Positions 38,547 to 56,900 of a stretch of DNA of 64,000 bases are shown here, piece after piece. Source of the stretch: Paramecium sonneborni (Eukaryota > Ciliophora > Oligohymenophorea > Peniculida > Parameciidae); assembly GCA_905182985.1 (NCBI GenBank), contig CAJJDN010000006.1, positions 831,169-895,168 on the forward strand, written 5' to 3'. Under the pieces are notes generated by a model. The model saw only the letters and a program-made list of their open reading frames with translations, did not search any database and was not told the DNA's origin. Position 1 is the stretch's first letter. Each line of letters opens with the position of its first letter. The position numbers were made by a program, and so were the translations under genes.

Positions 38547-38978
38547 TCAAATAGAAGTATTCTTTGTTTATGTAAATGTTTATAGAATAGGTATCTTTCT
38601 AATATCTTAATTCATTTACTGAAATCCATGACTTAGTATTGGAAATGAGCTCTCAAATTCTTCATTCTCAAATAAAATGTCAATTAATTTGATCAAAACT
38701 TAAAATTATGGTGCTATCTTGTTTAAAAAGATTGAATCATCATATAACCATACTTCATCTTCAACAGTTGAAACCCTTGAAATGTTCTTTTCTTTCATAA
38801 TAATTTTTAGGCTATGTTGGATGAGAATTGAAATATTGGATCGTGTAACAAATAGTAAGTTGATTTGATCCCTTGTTTTTTTTTCCAAATTATCTGTGTT
38901 TCCAACTAGATCTAAGAGAACATTGAGTTTGTGATATTAATCAAGTAAAAGTTTAACATTTGAAGTTCTTTAATCCAT
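38547..38978 (-). CDS. Unknown helical protein, 143 aa
   Basis: Intronless frame of 144 codons. All-helical, moderately charged, with heptad-like hydrophobics (VKLLLDQYHKLNVLLDLVG and RDQINLLFVTRSNISILIQ). Could be a coiled-coil adaptor. No family recognised. Start chosen as the first ATG of the open frame. Confidence 0.6.
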
Positions 38979-39375
38979 TTTCGATTTTTAGATGATTGGA
39001 ATATCATTATTATTTGTTCTCTGCCTTTTAGAATTGCAAACACCCATTAGTACAATCAATAGTGAAGAAGATTAAATAGTTAATTTAAAATACTCAATAT
39101 TACAATTTACTTTCAAGATTTATATTTTGTAATTCATTTTCTTTTTATTAGAGATAACATTACAACATGTCTATTATAAATTTAAAAGTATGTGTCTTTC
39201 AGGATATCTACTTAAATATTTATATTAATATTTATTTTTAATCACTCAAAGGTGTTATATTTATTCAAAATTCATATTAACATAATTATAATCATGTACG
39301 ATTAATTAATTTGTTTGTTAAATTTAAAATCAGAATATATTTATAATACTGATTATAATTGAACTCTTAAAGTAA
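38979..39375. other. AT-rich intergenic region
   Basis: No defended coding frame or RNA. It should include the promoter of the 143-residue protein gene. Confidence 0.45.
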
Positions 39376-40722
39376 TCAATGTTATTCTTCATCCAGAAAA
39401 ACTCCGTCTTTCCATTTTCCTATAATTTCTATTCCATTTCCCTAAAATTTTCCTAATCCATTTTTTTTGTCATTTTTCCATTATCCATCATATTCAGAAT
39501 TATCAAAATCTTTAAAATATCCTTTTCCTTCTCTTTAACCATTAACGAAATCTCCTAAAAAATATTATATAAAAATATTAACCTTTGTAATATTTATATT
39601 CTGGTGATGGCCAATGCATCTCTCCTAAACCATCTGGTCTATTATTTTTAAAATTTCCTTAATACTTTTTACCATTTGCATAATACAATGTTCCATATCC
39701 ATTAAATTTATCATTAACAAATTCACCTTCATATATTTCATTTGCATGTTTTAATTAATTTGTACCTTTACCTTCTCTTTTTCCATTTGAAAAATATCCT
39801 TTATAAATATATTCTGGTTTATCTAAAACTCCATATCCATGAGGTATTGAATTTTCACATTAACCTTTATATGAATAATTTTGTTGTTTTATCTCCATTT
39901 CTTTTTAGATTTAACCATCCTACCAATAACCACTCTAAAATATTGTTTAATTTATATATTACTGTATATCCATTAAAACTTATAACTCTTCCCCAACCTT
40001 TTCTTTAATCATCTTCAAAATATCCTTCATAAAATTCATTTTCTGTTAAATGATAACCAAATCCTTGTTTCATATTATTTTATATTTTGCCTTAATAATA
40101 AGAATTATCTTCTAAAGTAATTAGTTTGGTTTCTATATCAAATTAGATTTATTAATCAGGAGGTGGTTTATAAGAACCATATTAATCATAAAATTCTTTA
40201 AATTTTGAAGGTAATTTGTCAATAATAAACTCAGAAATAAATTATGTTTATTAATTTTCTACTGTTTATGTTAAATCTAAGCCAATAATTGGTGAGACTC
40301 CTTGCATTTCAGTTTAAAGAACTTTTTAATCAATTATAAATTGATTTTCTATAATAATTTATTTTTCTTCTTTAATTTCTTCTTATTAATGTTACAATAA
40401 TTTTGAATCCTATATAGGGACATTGGGTTTAATTAACTCTTCTTCATTATATGAGACACCTGATTTGAATTAATTTAATGTATAATTATTTTCTTGAATT
40501 TTTAATCTATTTAGAAATATAAACAATTTCTTACTTTGGTTCAAGACGTTAACTTTATTAGCTTACAAACTCAATTTATTCTTATCTTTAATTCCATTAT
40601 TTGGCTTCTTTTAAATATAATTCCAAATCAACATTTCTATGAGATGTGCTTTACTGTTATATTTATTAAGGATTAGGAGCTGATACTCTCTATTATTAAT
40701 TGTTTCCTACAACGGAGCCCAT
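39376..40722 (-). CDS. MORN-repeat protein
   Basis: The C-terminal half is a run of MORN repeats (about eight), such as YQGKIQNNMKQGFGYHLTENE, YKGYFSNGKREGKGTNQ, YEGEFVNDKFNGYGTLYYANG and a final IIGKWKDGVFLDEE. These typically bind phospholipid or act as spacers in cilia and cortex. The N-terminal 170 residues are Gln/Ser-rich and helical. The protein begins MGSVVG, so Gly2 myristoylation is possible. At least four introns are needed; I located frame changes near 40440, 39900, 39720 and 39560 but did not fix all boundaries. Its start lies 31 bases from the stop of IFT121. Confidence 0.8.
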
Positions 40723-40753
40723 AAATATTAATATTAATATTATTATTATTAAT

Positions 40754-43700
40754 TCATAATTATTTGTCTCCATGTTTTCCAAATCTATTAAAATCTATTG
40801 GTGTATGACAAAGAGAACAAAATTTTAATGCTTGATTTTAGACTTCTTAGTCAATCATTTTATGTTTACAAGCCTTACAAGTATAAAATTTCTAACCATA
40901 TATTGATTTTCCTGAAGCCATACAAACTCCAAAAATTGTTCCACATTCTTTACAAAATAACTAACTAAAAATCTTAATATTATTTACTATTCAGTAATTT
41001 TCTTATTACCACAACTAGGTTTTGGACATTAGATAGCATCACATAAAGCATCTTCTGGTGCATGTCTAAAATTTGATAATTTTTTTACTTTACAAATATT
41101 TATGCAGCTACTGATTAGTATCTTTCTCTTTCTTCCTCAGTAATATTATCTAAGTTTTCTAATTTTACAAAGGCTCTTGCACACTCTTTATATGATTTAT
41201 TATAATAAGCTGCAAGAGCTAATAATGAATATATCCTTTTTGGATCCATATCTAATTCAAATTCACATAATCTTATTGCAGATTTTCTATCTATTATTAC
41301 ATTTAATATACAATGCATATTTGTAATTCCCAGAATATAAGAATTTCTGTGTCAAAATATAGAAATGCCAAGCTTCTGCTTATCTCCAAGGATTATTAAG
41401 TACTTTATCTGCAGAATGGTTTAAATCATTTGTAACTAATTAATCTAAAGTATGAGCTATTGTATTATTTTAAGCAGTCATTGTAACATCATATAATTTC
41501 TTTTTATATAAATCAACTTCCAATGCAGCCATTACAAATAATTTTTTAACAATTAATGGACTTTAATCACTTTTTATAAGATCTTCCCCAATTTATTATA
41601 ACAAACGTGCTGCATCTGAATTGTGATTAGCTTTTCTATATAATTCAGCTGCTTCTAATTTCATTCTTTATTCTAATAATTATGCAGCATATTATTATAA
41701 CAATCCTTCTATTTATACAAAATTGTGTCTTTCAGCTAATTCTACAGCAAAATTCCAAGCATTTAAAAGAACAGCACAATCTATTGCTTTTTTTATGTCT
41801 CCTGCCTTTTCAAAACATTTTATAGCACTCTTCGCCATTCCTAGTAATTAGAATCTTTCACCCAAATCACATAAAACTGTATTACCTTCTTATAAAGAAT
41901 TTGCTAATTCTTCAAGAGTTTAATAATCTTCAATCATAAATGAAGTTTCTATTAATTTTTCAATATTATTTGATAATTTAAACTATTATTAGGCTTTTTC
42001 CCACTCTCCTTAATCACAAAAATAATTTCCCAATTTATTTTAGGTTTATACTGTAACTTCATCTGCTCCTACAAGGTCTTTGGATAAGAATAAAACTCTT
42101 TAATAATCACCAGTTTTCATTCTCATTTAAACAGCAAGATCTTTTCTTTCAATCTCTCTTAAAATTTTCTCGGCCTCATCAAATCTTTTTAAGAACACAA
42201 AAACTTCAGCTTTTTATTTTTCTTTTTCATCATAATCTAATATTCTCTTTATAAATTGTAATCCAGCATAATCTTCTAATTTCAAGTAACATTTTTCAGC
42301 AATAGAGAAATCTAATTCCTCAAGTGCCTTTTAAGCTAATAGATTCCATAAAGTATTAGACTATTAAAAATAAAGAAAATAATTACAGGTTATTTCTCAA
42401 TGACTCCAAACATTTCTTTTGGGGGGGTCTTATCAATTGACTCCTTAATTTCTTTAAATAGTCTACTTTCATATTATACAAGTAATTCCTCAGCTCTTAA
42501 TTGACCATCTGGACTTAACATTATATCATCCAATAAAGCTCCTTTAACAGTAAGTTCTGAGAATCTAATTTAAATATAAATATTTACGTGCATAAGAAAG
42601 CATCACAAGGAAGAGGATCATCAGCAGTTATATCTCTGACTAAATGAATTCTACCTTTTTCCATGACAGCAAATTAAAGTGGATCATTATCAGACCAAAC
42701 AACTTACCAACATTCTTTTTTATCAAAATCTAATAACTTTCCACCATTTACAGAAATATCTAATAACTATAAAGTTCCCGTAACATCAATAATAGATAAT
42801 CGAGTGGAATTACAATTGATATTAATGATATTTGCTCTATTTTCAAGAAAGAATTTAGGTTCTACACTAACATAAGGTAAGGTGAATTTTAGAATATTGC
42901 CATTAATTCTTCCAATAAATAAATAATTTTCATTAGCTTAAATTGCACAAATGGTTTCTTCAGTTTGTTTTTCTAAATTAAATGTATCTTTATCATAGAT
43001 AATTTAAGTGTCTGGATTTTCATCAATAAACCAAGCCATTTCTTTACCAATTTTTCTGATACCAGTATTGGAATTAGAATCAAAGGTGGTTAATCTTTAG
43101 ACTTAATTTCTGTATTACCATAAATAAACATAATCACTATTAGCAATAATGATATGAGTTTTAGTCATGCAATTATATTTAGGTTCAATAGATATATGTT
43201 TAGTATCTAATGGACTACCAATTGAATTGCAAAGTTCTACTTTCCAGGTATCTTATTCAACAAGACTGATTAAAACACAACAATCATTGGATCCTTTAAT
43301 ATCAAGAAGACCTCTCATATATCTGATAGTTTTAGATTCTCTTTTAGTATCCCAAAAGATGATGGTATATTCCATTCTATCTTATCTTTAATAGGCAAAG
43401 ATAAGAGTTTCAGATTATGACAAATAAGCCCATTTATAATCTAATTTGAGATTGGCAACATAAACAGTAGTACCAACTCCCATAATTAACCTAAGTCCAT
43501 CACCTTCAAAACTCAGACTATTGACTTTATCAGTGTTAGCTACTCTCAAAGTTTTAAGATGATCTCCCATATTTGAATAGAACTAAACAACTGCTCTTTA
43601 TTCATCTTTATCTTTTGCACTACCAGCTACAGCAAACATAGAACCATTTGGACTCCATCTTACTGATGTAATAGTCATTACTGTATCTATAAGTATAGGT

Positions 43701-44539
43701 GATTCATCCTTATCATTCTTCATTAATTAGACTCTACCACATGTATAAGCTATTAACAATCCAGGAGGAGTTTCATCAGTATACATTTTCCCATACTCAT
43801 ACCATTGTAGTGCTGCTATCTATTAATTAGGAGTAAAATAATGTTTAGGATCAACTAATCCCATTAAACAACTCATCTTTAATGAATTTAATTGATTTCC
43901 ATTTTAATCATGTATAATTACTTATCCATCAGCTGTTCCTAATATCATCAATTTTGAATCAGGTGACCATTCTATCAATCCTAATCTATATTGATAATCT
44001 TTGCCCCATAATCTATTACCCTCAACTGATCCTACTATTACTGCTCCATCTTCATAAATTATTCCAATCTTAAATCCATCAGGTGACCATTTCATATCAG
44101 TTACATTTGATTTCTATCTATTGTTTACCATCTCTTCCATCCATTCAACCTATTTTATATCATCATTTATTACTCCTAAATTTATCCATACTATTATCTA
44201 TCCTTAATCATCACAAGTAGTCAATTTCTGATATCTCTCATTCCAAATTATTATATTTACTTTCCCCATATGTTATTCTAATGCCATTTCATATGGTAAT
44301 TTTGCTTGCTATACAATATTTATATTCATTCCTTACTTATCCTTAAATACCAGCCTTTTAATCATCCAATTTTATTATCTTCAATAAACCTTTCTTCTAA
44401 CCTGATGGCGCATGTCTATTTTTTAAACTTTATTTTACTCTCCTCCTATTGCTATCCATCCTTCCTCTTAACTCCATGCTGTACTATGTACTTTCCCCTA
44501 ATTTAACATCCCTATCTTCTTTACTAAAAATGAAAACAT
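40754..44539 (-). CDS. IFT121: Intraflagellar transport protein IFT121 (WDR35)
   Basis: Core IFT-A subunit needed for retrograde transport in cilia and for ciliary membrane-protein entry. The N-terminal half holds two WD40 propellers. It shows the family hallmarks IIWNERYQKLTT, QGQIIVWI, EEMVNNRQKSNV, IYEDGAVIVGSVEGNRLWG and LIEWSPDSKL. The C-terminal half is a TPR-like solenoid (EKAGDIKKAIDCAVLL, AWNFAVELAERHNF). The end has the zinc-binding Cys pairs of IFT-A proteins: CPKPSCG, TCKACKH and FCSLCH. Several tiny introns are needed (around 44450, 42570, 42370, 41330, 41100, 40960). Length near 1200 residues is normal for the family. Confidence 0.92.
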
Positions 44540-44573
44540 TTCTTTATTTTCTGATATTTAAATTAATTACCCT

Positions 44574-46267
44574 ATGAATTCAAAAATCCAACATGAACAC
44601 TAATCACTTAATCTTTCATTCATAGAACAAACCAATATATTATTGAAAGACTTAGAACATATTTTAATTCTAACATAAATTAGAGCTAATGATATTCCTT
44701 ATTCTCGAATTTGTTAATTTTGCAAATTCATTCATGATTATGATGAATAACATAATTTAGTGATCAAATAATACTCAGAAGCACAATTTATATCTGATCT
44801 AATAGCAGAACATCAAACACTTTTTGAAATCTGTAATTGGGCACACCAAACTCTAAATTTTTAGAATGCAGGTGATTAAGATAAAGCTTGGAATCATATC
44901 ATATCAAATAACCTTTAATAAGTCCATAACTTCTTAAAAGATGATGAAAAATGTATTCTTAATTCCTTAAAACCTTTTGGAGCGGGAAATTAATTATTTG
45001 ACTTCATGAAGTTATCAGCTAATTAAAATGAAAATTGGGTATTGACATTAGAAACTCTAAATCAAGTTGTTACTTAGAATTAATACTCAAATAATAAATT
45101 ATATAAATGGGCTACATGTTAAAGTGTGCCTTTGAGTGCAAATATGCCTAAATTTTATGAAAATCTTTGGCTCAATATTAGAGCTGAATTATTCTGTAAA
45201 GTAATGACTAGACATTCAGAAATATATCCAAAAATGATGTAATGTATCAATTTTGGAATCAATAAACCATATGTATGGCGACCAAAATATTATGAATTGA
45301 ATTTCGTGAGTGCTGATTTCGGTGTGGAAACATTAGGTAAACAATTCATTTATTAAATTATTAAATATCTAACTAAAAAATCAAGTGTTGATTAGTTTAT
45401 TTAATTGGTAGAAGAAGCTATTTATACATTATCTAACATATCTATAAAAATATAAGATACTAAATAAAGAGTTTTATGTTTTTATAAAATTGGTTTAATG
45501 ATTAATAATTTGTTAGATATTGATGAGGAGGATGAATATAATTTATTAAAGTTGTTAACTGAAGTAATAAAATTAATAGAAGTAGAAAATTTTGATCTTC
45601 ATATTAAGTTTAAATATTTGACATAATTATTAAGTTTTTTAAAACGATCCCCTACATTTAATTAATTTATATTTCAAACATGTTAAGGTATTATTAACTA
45701 AATAGGGAATTCATTAAGCATTATTCTAGAATTATTATAGTAGGATAAATTCGAAAGTACATTAATCACTGAAATTGCTTTTGATCAATTTACAATACTC
45801 AGTCCTATATAATAAAATGAATTAATTTCTAAAGAATTTTCTAAATATTTTGACTATGAATAAAAAAAGACTTAAATTAAAAGACTTTATCCTTATATAA
45901 TTCAAAATATTGAACTTTTTAAAGACACATATCCCTAATTACTCTTGGATTACCCTGATATAGCATTAAATGAAACTGAATACTATTAAACTTATATTAA
46001 AAAAGATATTGAAAGCATGAAAAATTTTATTATAGCTAAAGAAATTCCTGACATTTGGTTTATTAAATATATTATTTTTATACTTGATTAAAATAATGAA
46101 AATGATATGTATAAATAATAACTTATTAGCTTAGTTCTGATGTAATCCTTGGAATTACTAATAAATATGAATAATTTGAAAAACTAGAAAATAAAAGATA
46201 AATTTTAGCATTAATCGCTAAGAAACTTACAGTATTTTCAGAATTTATTGATTATTTGCTTAAATGA
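44574..46267 (+). CDS. Unknown helical-repeat protein, 555 aa
   Basis: Divergent from IFT121 with only 34 bases between the two start codons. One 26-nt intron near 46107-46132 restores the C-terminus; total 556 codons. All-helical, with a CQFCKFIHDYDEQHN segment near residue 50 and solenoid-like Leu/Ile spacing throughout (nucleoporin Nup84/107 or importin style). No signature allows a name. The tight pairing with an IFT gene is only positional evidence for a ciliary role. Confidence 0.65.
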
Positions 46268-46348
46268 TGAATCTAGTAATTATAAAAATTTCAAAAAATT
46301 TTTTTGCATATTTCTAAATTTAATGAATTTAAATCAATAGATATAAAA

Positions 46349-50365
<4,017 letters not shown>

Positions 50366-50448
50366 TAAAGTATTTGTAATTATAACAATATAAGAGTGTT
50401 ATTTAATTTCTAAAGCTAAATTAATATTATTAAAAAAATATAAAAGTA

Positions 50449-51651
50449 ATGGGAGCTACATGTTGTGCTGCAAAACAGATAGCAAATACTGAATTAGAAA
50501 ATGCTGCTCCTGAGGAGTACAGTCACCATATAGATATTGAAAAACCTAAAGAAGCAAATAATTAAAACGAAGAACTAGAACATGTGAAACCAGTTGAGGA
50601 ACCACCTCATATTCCTGTAGAAGAACCAGCTCCAGGAAATCCACCAGATGATGTATTTATTAATATATATAATAGGCTTCTAGAGAAAAATAGAGATAAC
50701 TAATAACTACGCATGGTCCTAACCCAGAAGATGCAAAACCATATGAAAAATAGCTAACAATAGAAAATGAGATGGTACGTAAGACACTAGAAAAACTTGG
50801 AGAATATCGTTATGATCCTGAATCACTTTCGAAGTTTAATGATTGTATTGAATTGGAACCATATGTAAAAACAAATTGTTAACTAATAGTAATTTGAGAA
50901 TGGAGCTATATATGTAGGTTTATGGAAAAATCATTAAAGATGGGGAAGAGGAAAATAATACTGGCCTGATGGGTCTATTTATGAAGGATTTTGGAGTAGT
51001 CATACTGCAAATGGAAAAGGTCGATTGATTCATGCTGATGGTGATGCTTATGTATTTAATATGCTATATAAATATAGGATGGAGATTGGGTTGATGATAG
51101 AGCTTAAGGATAAGGAACTTATTATCATGTTGATGGAGCTAAATATGAAGGAGATTGGTTAGAAGATTAATAACATGGTAAAGGAACTGAAATGTGGCCA
51201 GATGGTGCTTAATATATAGGAAGTTATGTTAATGGTAAAAAAGATGGAAAAGGTAAATTTAAATGGAGTGATGGAGCTACTTATGAAGGAGATTTTAGAG
51301 ATAATAATATTGAAGGTATTTTTGTTGTTTAAATCTTTAGGACATGGTGAATATATTTGGGCTGATGGAAGAAAATATAAAGGATAATGGTAAAATAATA
51401 AAATGCATGGAAAAGGAGATTTTAATTGGCCAGATGGAAAATAATATAGTGGTATTCTATTTATTCATATTTTAGGGGATTATGTTGAAGATAAAAAAGA
51501 AGGCTATGGAATATTTAAATGGTCTGATGGAAAATAATATAAAGGTTATTGGAAAGATGGAAAATAACATGGTAAAGGTATTCTAGTTGATAAAGATTAA
51601 AGAGAAGTTGAAGCTGAATGGGTTGAAGGAAAAAGAATCAGATAAGAATGA
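50449..51651 (+). CDS. MORN-repeat protein with dual lipidation motif
   Basis: 359 residues after five introns (50653-50675, 50865-50889, 51052-51077, 51316-51340, 51452-51475), which close 360 codons. Starts MGATCCAAK: Gly2 fits N-myristoylation and Cys5/Cys6 fit palmitoylation, so membrane attachment is likely. After an acidic Pro-rich linker ([17 protein letters not shown]) come eight or more MORN repeats, such as [21 protein letters not shown] and [21 protein letters not shown]. Similar to the MORN array of plant PIP5 kinases or ciliary MORN proteins; no kinase domain follows. Introns fall near repeat boundaries. Confidence 0.88.
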
Positions 51652-51788
51652 TTATCATTATATTATTATTAAATCTAATACTGTATTGATATCTTATACT
51701 ATAGCCATAATAATAATCTTGATTAAATTCAGAATTTCTTAGATTAATCTTATGGATTATTTTCAGTTAGACAAATTCTAAAAATATT

Positions 51789-53003
51789 TCATTTATTTAT
51801 TAATTATTTATTTTACATATTTTTTTTTTGATTCTAATTAATGTTTAAAGTTTTCTTTGTAACCTTCTATTTTTATTTTTCATCATTTTTTTCATCACTT
51901 TTACCACTATCTAAACAAATTTACTTAAAAATATCAGGCATTATCACAGTTGAATTTGATTTGCTTCTTGATACTCTTTAATTTTATTATTAATTTATTA
52001 GCATTTTTCTTTATCTAATTTAAGCATCAATGTTTTATTAACTGATTTATGCATATTAATTTTAATCAATTAAATGTTAGTAAACTTAATTAAATTAATA
52101 ATTAAGTCCCTTATTCTTTTGTGAGGTAAAACTATAACTATCTGAATTTGTAGGAGATAAACACAAACTATTAGGTTTTGGAAATGTCGATACATGAGTT
52201 AATACTGGTGATTATTAAGGTGGTGCTACTTGTGAAAATAATGTCTAGTATGACATATAAGGATCTACTCTAAAAATATCCATAGACATTTCAAATTGAT
52301 TTTTCTAAGAAAAATTTTAATAAGCAGATTCTTTATCTTTTTCGAAACTTCTTTTTCTTTTTGGATACATAGTATTATCTAAAAGATCAAATGCTTTTGT
52401 TATTAAATTATTTTCTGCTTATTAATATATTAGTAATTTGTTATATTAATATTAATAATTAATAGGTTTTACTTCCATTTAAACTTTTTCTTACTTTTAT
52501 GTTTAAAATATTTATTATAAATTTGTCATAAAAACTCTATTTTTTATTGGTTCATCTTTATCTTAATTTTCTACTGACAAATTAATTTGGTTTATTATTA
52601 TTTAATTAAACTAACTTTATAATATGCTAATGATGCAATATAATTTAATAAACAATTAAATTTATATATCTTAACTTTTTAGAAATTGTGCTAATAATTC
52701 ATCCAGATTCGGAGTATGATATGGTGCTGTTAATTTTTCAATTATACTAAAATTTGGATTCAATTAAAGTTATTTATTGCCACTACTTAAAATTTTAACA
52801 TCTAAATTTTCTAAATATTAAAGCTTTTCTAAAAAAATTTCTTTTTCACAATTATTTTCAAGAATCTCTTGAAAAACTGAAATATTACTATCAAATTTTA
52901 TTACACTTCCTGTTCTTATAATGAGCTTTAAAAACTGATTGCTACCAATATTAATAAAATATACGTTTATAAGCTTAATATTAACTATAATTGGTTTAAG
53001 CAA
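51789..53003 (-). CDS. Unknown protein, helical N-half and Gln-rich C-half
   Basis: A continuous frame of 405 codons. The first 130 residues are structured and helical (QFLKLIIRTGSVIKFDSN; LEKLQYLENLDVKILSS; KLTAPYHTPNLDELLAQFL). Then follows a Gln/Asn-rich segment with a basic PKRKR motif that could be a nuclear signal, and a Pro/Ser/Thr-rich region. An upstream exon is possible because readable sequence continues toward 53095 in another frame. No family recognised. Confidence 0.6.
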
Positions 53004-53158
53004 GTTAATAATTAAGTAACATTTATATTTTCAATAATGATAGTTTCATCCTTGAGCTTTTGAACGATCTATTCTATTTTCTATTTTTTATATGGGGATT
53101 ATAATTTTGTTTAGAATTGCTAGTTTATTTACAATAAATTTAACATTTAATATTATTA

Positions 53159-53727
53159 TCAAATATTAGATGCTTTTTTAACTCCTAATCTAGGTTTTTA
53201 GATTAATTAATATGGATCAGCTAATTTTTTATAAACATCTATAGGCTTATCACGTGGAATAATTCTAGCATCTGGAGCTTCAAGTTTTGGATATGTTCTA
53301 GCTATTTCCATTTAATGTCTTGGATAAATATTAGTTTTAAATAAGTTTTCATTCCAACCACCTTATATTGATGGGGTTAGTGTTGTCACTTTTCTTCCTG
53401 CATGTCTTACACTTTATGAACCAACTATTTTATATTTCTTATAAAATTTATACATGAATTTCTTAATAATGCTATTCTATCTATTATTTCTTAATCTTCC
53501 TCTAATCCTTTTAAAGATATTTATTTCTAATATCCATTCACATATATTCCATTTAAATAAGGATGAGTATTTTTTTTCATGTAAATTTGAAAATTTATTT
53601 TAGGTTAATTCAACAAAGGATGCTCAATCAAAGTTGGCAAGAAAAGTCTGATTTTTGCAGAACTTCCTCCATAATCACAATAAAATATTTAAAGGAATTT
53701 TAATTAAAATATGCCTCTTGAACACAT
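53159..53727 (-). CDS. MRPL43: Mitochondrial large-subunit ribosomal protein mL43
   Basis: Structural protein of the mitochondrial ribosome, thioredoxin-like L51/S25/CI-B8 fold. 179 residues after one 29-nt intron (53425-53453). Family signatures: FYCDYGGSSAKIRLFLPTL at residues 13-31, HPYLNGIYVNG, and GRKVTTLTPSIQGGW where mL43 proteins have the conserved QG.W. The start codon is followed by FQLKFLQIF, normal for this family, whose N-terminus itself acts as targeting sequence. Confidence 0.88.
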
Positions 53728-53948
53728 TTTATTTAATTTTAATTTTTAATAAATATTGTTAATATTACAATATTTAAGTAATTCTCTAAATTATATTATT
53801 GGAAATTTTAATTTTTAATTCTAATTAAATATGTATTATGATAAAATATATATAAATTTTACAATTATTGTTTTTATTCTATCAAAGAGCTTACTTAATA
53901 AAAATATAAAATAAAATCTTCAAATAATTAAATTCATTAATCAAATAA

Positions 53949-56900
53949 TCATTGTGATACTTTCTATTTTGAAAAAGGAATTTCTAATTCATCATCAGAA
54001 ATTTATTAAACTTTCTTCTTACTACTTACTTGACTATTATCAACCACACATTTTTGAACAACATTAAGTTTTTATGGACTTTTTGAAACTCTATTAACTA
54101 TTTTGTTAATCTCCTTAGTAGTAAGTCCTGTTTGTTATTTTAATCTAATTCTTAATTATTGTTCTGATTTCTAAATTTCTTTTTTCTCCTCTGTCTATTT
54201 ACTACTTTAATGATATTCTGAACTCTTTGATTCATAAAATGCATAAAATTTTTAATATGTTAATTTGTCTATTTAGAGTGTTTTCAATAATTTTGTTGGC
54301 TTATGAAATATATGACTTAATAAACCAAATAAATAAATATTTGAAATATCTTAAAATCCTAATTGAATCATTTCAGCACATTGATTGATAAACATCATCC
54401 TCTTTTCATTCACATTTAATTTAGTAACAGATCCTATAAATGAATTGATACATAATTTGACAAATTCATTAAATATTTCTTCACTTTAACACTATTATTA
54501 AATTTATGTATAATCAACAATAAATTTCCAAAAATCTTCTTTTTTAAAATAATGATCGTTTTCTAAAATTTTTTATAGTGATTATTATATAGCTGTTAAA
54601 ATTGTAGGTTTTAAATCATTAAAATAACAACTAGATTTCATCAATTCAAATAAATAAGAAAGATATTGTATACCAAATTCTTTATGAATCAGTATTTATG
54701 GGCATTGATTCATCAACTTTATTGAATTATTAAATAAATCCATTTAAGCACTACTTATTTAAGGTAAATTATCAATTAATGTGTTACTTTTCTTTCTTTT
54801 AAAATCATTTTATTTTTATTTTTCTGTCTTTGCTTATCTAGATAATTCTTTAAGTACATAATTACTAAAATGAATAAATATTAATTGATAGGTTTAAGAT
54901 GAGATGTTATATTATAAGTTCAATCTGTGTAATTTAAAATTATTTGTATAAATTAAATTATTGATTACAAGTTACAAAATAGCTATGTGATATTATTCTT
55001 TATTTTTGTTTTCTAAAATTTAAAAGCAATAATTATAAAATAGATCTCTTATTTCTTTATAATTAGCTTCATGATCATTTTCTTAAGGTTTATTTGAATT
55101 TAATAGATTTCTTATCTAATTTTAAAGAGAACTAGCCAATATATTTGCATTAATTATAATAGATTTTTCATCCCTAATTTCGAAAATAGAGCTTATAGGA
55201 TTTAAAATTTATTTTGGTAAAACCAAATTTTACTTTATTAAACATTCAATTTTCTAAATATTCAAAAAATTTAATTTCTCCTTATATAATCTTAATCCAT
55301 ATTTTACTAATTCCTTTATACAGTCTTTAACTCCTTCTGAATCTTACAATTATTATTGATATATAAACGTTAATTTACATACTTAATTAATTATTTAAAT
55401 ATTTTGGCTTTTTTGAAAAATCTTTTATACACTAATAAGAATTGCTTTCATTTCTTTAAGTGGGATAATTTTTGAATTTAAGTTTTAATAAATGTGCAAA
55501 TAAGGATAAAGTAGATTCTACAATTTAATATTATAATTATAAATACCTCATCAATTAAATCTATTGAAGCTTTTATTTTTGTATAGAAAAAGTTTGTAAA
55601 TTAATCAATAAAATTAATATCTTCATCTTTTGATTCTAACCACCAAAACTTATTTTATTTAAGAGAATATGATAAAATGGCAGCATAAAAATAATAACCC
55701 ATTATTTAAAATTATTCCTATTAATCTGCTTCAAAAAATTGAGAGTATTGTTCTGGTGAACAAACAAAAGGATGACTATGAATAAAGGAAAATATAAAAT
55801 TTTAGCTTTCTTCAAAAGTTTATATTTCAAATGGTGCATAAGTCAAATAAAATTCTGTCAATTTAAATAAAGTTTTTATTGGTTTTTCAAATAAATGCAA
55901 TACAAAAGTAGATTCATATCGTACTCTTAAATTTTTAGCAAATAATATTCTAATAAAGGCTTAACATGTTTTTGTTTTAAAAAAATTACTAACTACATTT
56001 GCGCTTTTTGAGAATAACTAAAATTATTAAATTTAAAATATTATACTTTTAAGAAATTGATTAATTTTAATTGTATACTTTCATTAGGATCAAATATTAA
56101 ACTAATTACAGCTTCTTATTCATCTTATAGGAAATCAATAATTGATTATATAGATTTTTTACTTTCAATTAATGATTTTAAAACTTTTTCATATTCATTC
56201 AGAGCAGCTTCTCTACATTCATGATTTTCATTTAAAAACAAACAACCTAAGTAACTATAATATGGATCTGTAGGAATATCTGGATTTAAAAATGAATGAA
56301 AAAGAATTTATACAGTTTTTCTTTTAATTATTGTTTGAACATCTTATGCTCTATTAGTTACTAAATATTCAAAAATATTGTTTATAAATTTGGTTGATTC
56401 TTTTAAATCTTATTCGTTTTCTAATAATAATACTAAATTTTTACTTATAAATTATAAGAAATTTGAAATCGAAAAAATTATTAAATCTATTAATTCTAAA
56501 GCTGCTAATCGAGCAGTTCGAAATTTAGTTTATGAGATTATGGTTAACCAATTATATGTATATTTGAAAAAACCTTCACATTAGAAGGGCAATTAAGTTT
56601 GAGTTGAAAATAAAGTATCAAAAAAAGACTTTAATACTTTATTATTTTCAATTTATTAGCATTATTATTCATCAATTAAATTGGACTAATTTTCAAGTTA
56701 AAGAGATTCTAATTTATTAATTATTTCTTCCAAATTGAGATTTACAAGACTTAATCCCTTTAAATATTAATTGCAATAGTTCATTCCAACTAATTTTAAA
56801 TATAATGACACAAAACTAAGTAAGACTCCTTATGAACTTTCAAGCAATAAATCTTCTAATTTTATTATAACACTTGATTATTCAATATCTAAATCATTCA

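Noticed and set aside
42421..42427. G7 tract in an AT-rich area, suspected junction or error
   Set aside because: On the coding strand it encodes Thr-Pro-Pro in a sensible place of IFT121 and the frame holds.
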